Origin: Saccharina japonica
Lineage: Eukaryota; Sar; Phaeophyceae; Laminariales; Laminariaceae
Direction: 5' to 3'
DNA length: 64,000 nucleotides
NCBI GenBank assembly: GCA_008828725.1
Contig: MEHQ01002823.1
Location: 46,178 to 110,177 of the forward strand
The notes beneath the pieces are model-generated. The model saw only the letters and a list, made by a program, of their open reading frames with translations, was not told where the DNA came from and ran no database searches. Shown one piece after another: positions 58,401 through 64,000 of the stretch (the first letter of the stretch is position 1; each line of letters begins with the position of its first letter). Position numbers and translations under genes: made by a program.

Positions 58401-61400
58401 CAGCGTGGGATAGGATTGCGCCCACAAAACTTGGAAAAGCTACTTACACTTGTCATTTTTGAGGGTACCATTTTTGTGCAAGGTCGTACATACAAGGGTT
58501 AGTTAGAGTAGTTTATGGTGATTTGGAATGGTAACGGGCCGGTACTCTCGTATGTATGTACCATAATAATCCTCATTTTTGGCCTCTCATTATTTAGCGT
58601 CTCAATAAAAATGACATTACTATCCTTGTATGTGTTCGATACTTCGTATACTTTATTCATGTATGTGTGGTCTTTTGCCATTAACCCGTTGTTGGAAGGG
58701 AGAGCGGGCTGGCTGATACGTCTCATGGTACCGCAGCAGCATCCCACCATTGAGGCATTTTTTCGCACGTGTCCCTCTTTGCCTACACAGCGCGTCCTCC
58801 CTCCCTTCATCCTTCATTCACTCTCTGGGGGTCCCTACTGGCATACAGCGGTACCCATCCCCGAGGTTTTGACACCAGTGTTCCGTTGGGGGAAGACGCA
58901 CGGAAAGCGCCTCTGCCACTCATTTATATATTTTATGTCGTGTTTGTTAAGAGTTTGGCGCGCTCGCGGTGTCCAGCAGCTTCTTAAGGGCGTGGCGGTT
59001 TTTGGTGAGGAATAGGGTGCCTTTACCCTGAGGGCGTCTTAGCCAGCAAGGCCATAATTTGGTGCATGGAAAACGGTCAGCCTTGGAGCTTGCCAGCTGC
59101 CAGGTTACATGATTTCGTCGAGTTGGTTGTCTTCTGTCTCGACCTACGTATTGACAACAAGCCCTCCTCTTATATGCAGCGGCCGAGTACTGCCGCCCAG
59201 AGAGCGCGACGCGGAAATCTTTCGGTTTGCGATGGAACTGCGAATATGCCTTCTCCGCTGTGAAACCCCCGCCTCTATCCTGCATTTCTTTTTTCTTTTT
59301 TCTTTTTGGCTTTCCGTTTTTTCTTGACCTTTCTGAATGCTATTACCGGTAAGCTTCTTCCGCTTGCTGCGTGTTTTTTGGGCGTTTTTTTTGTTTTCCT
59401 TCGGTAGTGGACTGCATTTTTTTTATATGCGGTACCAGTAGATTTTTCGGGATATTTTTTTCAACCTTTGGGGTGTTGCACACTTTTTTCTGCCAGCAGG
59501 TGCTGGCGCAGACTGAAAGCGACGTCGACATGCAGCTACCCGGCATCACTGAGCCCGTAAGGTCGCAGCAGTGGGTCGCCCCGGCAAGCAAGGTGAGGGG
59601 CAGGGTTAGGGTTATAGGGTATGCCAGGACAAGGGATGCAACCCCCCTCCATTCCTATGGAAACCCGATCTCACCATAGGCGGGACAGGGTTTTGTAGCC
59701 AGCTGGGAAGGCGGGGGAGGGGGGGAGGGAGTGTGATGGACAGAGAGGGGTGCCAGATGTCGTTGGGTCGCCACGTTACCAATTTTAGTTTGTGGTCCGC
59801 GCGTGCCGTGGTCAGTCTCTTGGGTACGATAGAGACGAAATATCGGGCAGGTGAACGTTTTTTTTTTTGGGCTGGTAAGCGAAAGGAGTGGGCTGTGCTC
59901 ATTGCTGTTGAGGCTGTGCTTATTGCAGTTATGCTGATACTGTTCCATGTACCCCTTAGTTATGTTCGGGCTTGAGAGGAGGGACGGGGACGCGAAATAA
60001 AACAGGGCTGTTTTCGGCATAAGAATGCTGATACGGTAGATCATGGAACGGTTATTCGCGATTACGGTATTTGCGCGGCATGCTTCCGCGGTAAGAGATA
60101 ACCACGGCAGTCGCGGTGCAGTAATCAGAAATCACGGCATTTGCACATCACGCTTCCGCGGTAAAAGCGAAAACCAAGCGAAAACCACGGTAATTCTTCA
60201 CGGAACCGCGGCATTTACCACCTACCGAGGTTTAATCGAGGACAGCCCTGAAAAAAAAACAATGCTATGTACGATTTTAGCCTCGGCCACTCATTAGCAA
60301 ACCCGCCGCTCCCAGGTTACAGAGGGATATCACATTTTAGCACCGGAACCACACTGATTGTACACCACGCCCTGAGCGTGGATGGCTGGCCACTCGTGCT
60401 GCAGGCGGTTCACCCTGACAACGCGCTTCTTGGTAGTCTGAGCGTCTTCATGCGGGCGTTGCTCATTTCTTGGAGGCGTTGCTCATTTCTTGGAGGCATT
60501 GCTCATTTCTTGAAAGCTGTGCTCATCTAGTGGAGGCTTTGCTCATTTAGTGGATGCAGTGCTCATTTGGTCCGAAGCCATTAATTTTATGTTTTTTTTT
60601 AAATGGGAGGCGAGGACGTGTGATAAATAAGCGCTGACCGTTATTTCTCCCGCTGTTGCTTGCATTTTTTTTTTTGCCTTCGCTTCGACCTTTGGCGTGA
60701 GCAGCAGCAGCAGATGCAGCAGCACCAAAGCCAGCAGTACCACCGGCACCAAGCGCACCAGCAGCACCATCACCACCAAGGCCCGCCCGTCTCCGAGGAG
60801 AGCGTGCGTCGGGTGAGAGTGAGAGTCGCACGAAACTGTTACGGAGGCCGTGCTGCTGTTATCCCCTTCTGTATTCCAGCATTGTACTCATATACCTACG
60901 CACTGTTTATTCATACCTACCAGGTGTCAGGGACGGTATAATAGTGCCTAGAATATCTAAACGCGTGTAGACAACAAAAACAGCAAAAAAGTAAAACGGA
61001 AACAGAGATATGAGGAGATGGCAGTTTAGACCTGTGACCGATCGCCTGGCGTCTAGACTTAGCTGTGCTAGAGTTCCTGTAGCGTGGAAGCTCCAAAAGG
61101 TGTATATAGGACAGCGCCCATAACTGCCGTCTCCTGGTATATTTTAAAGTAACGCCAGCGTAAGACTTGTGGAGCGTGTAGACATGTAACGCCATGCTGT
61201 GAGTTGCGATTTTTTTGTTGGAATGCTGCTGGGCAGGCCGGCCGTATGGCATGGTATAGTATTTTTTGGTATCGTACGGTCCGGTGCGCATGGAAAAAAC
61301 AACGCGTTTGTTTTTTGCTCAAATTTTGTGGCGTCAGGGGGCGGGCTTCCACCAGCAAGAGGTGCGTTGGTCTGGGGGCATGGTTTCTGTTCGGTTCGTC

Positions 61401-63163
61401 CATTAGCGTTTTGAGAAGACGCTGCTTTTGTCGCACGTCTCGCCTCCCTGCCTGACTCATCCCCGCTGTCTTTCCTTGGCTTATCTGCTCGGCCGTGTCT
61501 TGAGTTATCTCTTGTGTCTTGTCTTGACTCCTCCCCCTTGTCTTGAGTAATCTTCTCTGTCTGGTTTTGTTTTTTCTTTTGTGACCTGTCTTGAATTTTC
61601 GTGTCCAGATTTATCTCCTCTGTTTTGTCTCGATGTACCTCCTTTGTCTTGCCTTCGCCTGTCTCTTCTGCCTGGTCTTGACTTATCTCTTGTGTCCTGT
61701 CTTGACTCTTTCCGCCTCTCTCGCCCATCTCATCTCTTTGGTCTTGACTTTTATTCTCTGACGTGGCTCATCTCCTCGGGCTTGTCCTGATTTAGTTCCT
61801 CTGTTTGTTTTGCCTTGTCAATATTCATCTCCCCTGCCTTGTCTTGAAATCTCTCGTCTGTCTTTTGCTTCGACTCATCTCCTCTTGTCTTGTCTTGACT
61901 TGTCTCCTCTGCCTTCTCTTGACGTACCTCCTCTGTCTTGTCTTGAGTTGACTTTTCCCCCCTGTGTGGACTGTCCTCCTCCTCTGTCTTGACTCGACTT
62001 ACGTCCTCTCTCGTGTCTCAACTTATCTTCTCGTGTCTTAACTTGTCACCTCAGACTTGACTTATTTCTTGTGTCTGGTCTTGGCTAGACTATCCTCTGT
62101 CTTATCTTGACTTACCGCCTCTGTCCTGTCTCTTGTGTATTGTCTCTGTGTGCAGGAGCCGCAGAAGTTGAACCTATCGAGCGGGCTGGAGGTGGAGCCC
62201 GTGGTACTGGACAAGACGAACGTCATGATCGTCGGCCCCACAGGGTCCGGCAAGACGCTGCTGGCGAGGACGCTAGCGAGGCTCGTCGACGTGCCGCTGG
62301 TCATCGCCGATGCCACTTGCCTCACGCAGGTGCTGCTCTCTTCTATCTCTCTCTCTCGCTCGGGCTCTCTTGCTCTCTTTAGCACCCCGGCTCTTGGATC
62401 GTACGATAATTCTTGTCAGGAATTGCTGTTATTTTTATCGATGTCAGTATTGACACCAGGCGTGTGCCACTATCACGAGGGGCTGTAGTAATGCATACCA
62501 GGTAGTAATAGATAGTAGTCAGAAGCCACGATGGATGTATCCACTTATGGTTACTTGATATACTCGCGATCTTGTATGATCTGTATGATCTGTATGATCT
62601 GTATGATCTGTATGATCTGTATGATCTGTATGATCTGTATGATCTGTATGATCTGTATGATATGTATGATATGTATGATATGTATGATATGTATGATATG
62701 TATGATATGTATGATATGTATGATATGTATGATATGTATGATATGTATGATCTGTATGGTCTGTATGATCTGTATGATCTAGCTCATGTTGCCGGGTGGG
62801 AGCCATGTAATCCGCATGATCTATATACGTAGCACATGTTTCCTGGGTTGGATAGGTCTATGCAGGTCCTGCACAAGCTCTCACAGCGGCAGTGAGGAGC
62901 TACAGCAGTAGATGATCTATCTGTAGATTATATTTATGTAGATCTGTATGATCTGTAGATGATCTGTCCGATGTGTGGAATCATTGGCTTGCGCTGCGCC
63001 GTGCCTTACCCATGACGGTTGTTGTGTTGTGTTTTGTTTTTGTGGGCAGGCTGGCTATGTGGGCGAGGACGTGGAGTCCATCCTGCACAAGCTTTACATG
63101 GAGAGTGGACAGGACATCGAGCGATGCCAACGCGGCATTGTGTACCTTGACGAGATCGACAAG
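52405..63163 (+). CDS. CLPX: ClpX-type AAA+ protease subunit, 3' part beyond window
   Basis: ClpX unfolds substrates for the ClpP protease, in eukaryotes mainly in mitochondria. Exons seen: 52,945-53,250 (zinc ribbon, CRSC ... CANC, four Cys at 53,140-53,214); one ending at 56,813 ([17 protein letters not shown]; its 5' border is unresolved); 58,276-58,392 ([15 protein letters not shown]); 59,500-59,592; 60,702-60,812 (Gln/His-rich linker); 62,156-62,329 (Walker A GPTGSGKT at 62,234-62,257); 63,050-63,163 (pore loop GYVG, Walker [10 protein letters not shown]). All resolved borders are phase 0. Sensor, IGF-loop and C-terminal exons lie beyond the window. A first exon 52,405-52,470 ([20 protein letters not shown], basic and hydroxylated like a mitochondrial presequence) fits phase 0 to 52,945 but has a weak donor (GTGCGC), so the start is tentative. 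At least one exon between 53,250 and 56,760 may be missing from this model. Confidence 0.9.
53820..54274. mobile_element. hAT-like MITE with perfect 8-bp target duplication
   Basis: The left end TAGGGATGCACATCAACTC pairs with the right end GAGTTGATGTACAGCCCTA (two mismatches). Both flanks read CTCGTATA (53,812-53,819 and 54,275-54,282), a perfect 8-bp target duplication, which together with the TAGGG-type ends indicates the hAT superfamily. The interior is AT-rich and built of repeated ATGATTAGTTGATT-like words. It lies in the ClpX gene between the zinc-ribbon and VIGQ exons. A perfect duplication suggests fairly recent insertion. Confidence 0.9.
54874..55225 (+). mobile_element. SINE-1, full-length reference copy
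   Basis: The copy starts with a tRNA-like head: A box TGGTCTAGAGG near 54,882 and B box GAGTTCGAATCTC near 54,930. An unrelated body of about 250 bp follows and ends in AATAAATGGGATGGAC plus a poly-A tail (55,204-55,225). This is the structure of a tRNA-derived SINE, transcribed by RNA polymerase III and mobilised by a LINE. No convincing target duplication was found. It lies in the ClpX gene in the sense direction. At least seven other copies are in the left half of the window. Confidence 0.85.
56050..56371 (+). other. GC-rich open stretch, possible unplaced exon
   Basis: The plus strand is open here and encodes a basic, Ser/Pro-rich peptide ending near a GT donor at 56,372. It lies in the ClpX gene between the zinc-ribbon exon and the VIGQ exon, where an exon may be missing. 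No family resemblance was seen, and the opposite strand is open too, as expected in GC-rich DNA. It may equally be noncoding. Confidence 0.2.
56905..57265. repeat. 16-bp minisatellite in a ClpX intron
   Basis: About 22 degenerate units of TTCCATGATTGGTTGC. Minus-strand frames rich in SWKQPIME are translations of this repeat. Confidence 0.9.
57430..57625. repeat. 44-bp tandem repeat, three units
   Basis: ATGTCGGTGATGCAAGATGC and GAGAGGTACTGAAT recur with a 44-bp period at 57,500-57,625, preceded by shorter GGATGGTGTG-like words. Confidence 0.8.
58045..58166. mobile_element. MITE-A copy in a ClpX intron
   Basis: Its inverted ends GCGGGGCACCATA and TATGGTGTCCCGTAA match the MITE-A family of the left half. 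It lies about 110 bp before the acceptor of the exon at 58,276 and links the repeat landscape of both halves. Confidence 0.75.
60003..60250. mobile_element. hAT-like MITE in a ClpX intron
   Basis: The ends CAGGGCTGT and ACAGCCCTG are perfect inverted repeats. The flanks AAATAAAA (59,995-60,002) and AAAAAAAA (60,251-60,258) match at 7 of 8 positions, though A-rich flanks are weak evidence. The interior has repeated CACGGCATTTGC and CTTCCGCGGTAA words. The CAGGGCT end is shared with the element at 42,312, so both may use one transposase. Confidence 0.65.
60455..60570. repeat. 20-bp GCTCATTTCTTGGAGGC-type repeat
   Basis: Six degenerate units in the intron before the Gln/His-rich exon of ClpX. 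Confidence 0.75.
61440..62150. repeat. pyrimidine-rich CTTGTCTTGACTT repeat
   Basis: Degenerate units of 25-30 bp fill the 700 bp before the Walker A exon of ClpX and end at its acceptor. The charged minus-strand frame at 61,144-61,728 is a by-product. Confidence 0.8.
62567..62780 (+). repeat. 9-bp array TGTATGATC/TGTATGATA
   Basis: About 24 perfect-length units, with a switch from TGTATGATC to TGTATGATA in a block of 11 units and back again. It lies in the intron between the Walker A and Walker B exons. Confidence 0.95.
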
Positions 63164-63174
63164 GTTAGTGCCGG

Positions 63175-63350
63175 TACTGTACGTTGCGGCGGTACCGTAC
63201 GTACGCGTTACCGTAAACGGTATGGTACGTGACACGGTCCGCGGTACGGTATACACGTTGTATGGTACGCGGTGAGGCATGGTACGTGGTATGGTTGGCG
63301 GTGAGATATGGTACGTGGTACGGTACTCGGTATGGTACGCGGTATGATGA
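63175..63350. repeat. GGTACGGTACG-type degenerate repeat
   Basis: Irregular iterations of GGTACGCGGTATG-like words directly after the Walker B exon donor. Confidence 0.75.
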
Positions 63351-64000
63351 ATATATCGACCTTTGTATGGTGATGGTGACGCGTTTCAAAGCTGCTTCTC
63401 TCGACAACCGGGAGAGTGTTTATGGAAAGGTCTCTACTACTATTAATGCGTCTTCCCAAAGCCGCCATTTTCATTTGTGTGTGCCTCCTCTAATAAGCCA
63501 TGGACCCTCTAAGGCATATTTTGGAGAACATAGGCTCTATTTTCGTCCCAGGGGGGGTGTTATCACAACCAAATCACTTGATTACAGTATTGGGTATGTT
63601 ATGTTATACGGTACATATGCCCGTCCTCCTGTTGTGTTCAGGCGGGACCCGTGAACTAGTATTGCAGCAGTTCTCGTGATTACCTTGTCCAGGGTGTCGG
63701 TCGTCTACGCCGCGCGCCGCGATGTGTATCGACCGTGATGCTTGTTGCGTTGACAGTCCTTGCTTTTGCCAGGCTCTCTCCCCCGCCAGAGGGGAGGTGC
63801 TGCACGCACTACATATTTACAAGTATAGCAACACTACGTACTATCTACGGAGGGTGGTATTTATGTATAATAATAATAATAATACGGCATAACCCGGTCA
63901 TTTTTCTGAACTAAAACCCTATTGGATATAGGTTACCCTCGACAGCATATACTTCGTATTATAGTACAACACGCGTTTCATATCTCAGTTGCTGTTTTTG
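63351..64000. other. ClpX intron continuing beyond the window
   Basis: No sequence resembling the next expected ClpX segment (the GEGVQQ-type sensor region) is found before the end. A short (AAT)n run lies at 63,868-63,884. Confidence 0.5.

Noticed and set aside
61144-61728. Charged 194-aa minus-strand frame (DKTEEI-type repeats)
   Set aside because: It is a by-product of the pyrimidine-rich intron repeat before the Walker A exon.

Overview
The window looks like nuclear DNA of a eukaryote with long introns and a very repeat-rich genome. All introns that could be placed begin with GT and end with AG. The GTP cyclohydrolase II and ClpX sequences have the look of stramenopile (heterokont alga) proteins, so a brown alga or related photosynthetic stramenopile is my best guess. 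That assignment is an inference from protein style, not a proven placement. There are no bacterial operons, no rRNA or intact tRNA genes, no CRISPR array and no virus-like element that I could recognise.

The left half, about 1-34,400, has no gene I can support. It is a dense mosaic of short interspersed elements: at least two tRNA-headed SINE families, a repeat with a CA tail, a repeat with a TAA-like tail, and about eight palindromic MITE-like families that are often inserted into one another. Large microsatellites, a 10-bp array and two arrays of a 42-bp palindromic unit fill much of the rest. No transposase or reverse transcriptase is visible, so every element here is non-autonomous.

The right half, about 35,100-64,000, is GC-richer and holds three genes rebuilt exon by exon. 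(1) GTP cyclohydrolase II (riboflavin synthesis) on the plus strand has four exons between 35,135 and 43,344 and encodes 414 aa with an acidic N-terminal extension. (2) An R3HCC1L-like RRM protein on the minus strand has four exons between 52,082 and 46,414 and encodes 834 aa. It carries three YVPP-type motifs resembling exon-junction-complex binding motifs. (3) A ClpX-type AAA+ unfoldase on the plus strand starts near 52,405 and runs off the right edge after the Walker B exon at 63,163. Genes 2 and 3 are head to head, with only about 320 bp between their likely start codons. Three hAT-like MITEs with 8-bp target duplications lie in or beside these genes, all in introns.

The genes do not form an obvious pathway together. 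The most unusual signals are the three-motif R3HCC1L homologue, the TA-flanked micro-insertions that distinguish copies of the same repeat (possible excision footprints), a 9-mer (TACCTGGTA) repeated at least 16 times, and the exclusive use of phase-0 introns in two of the three genes.
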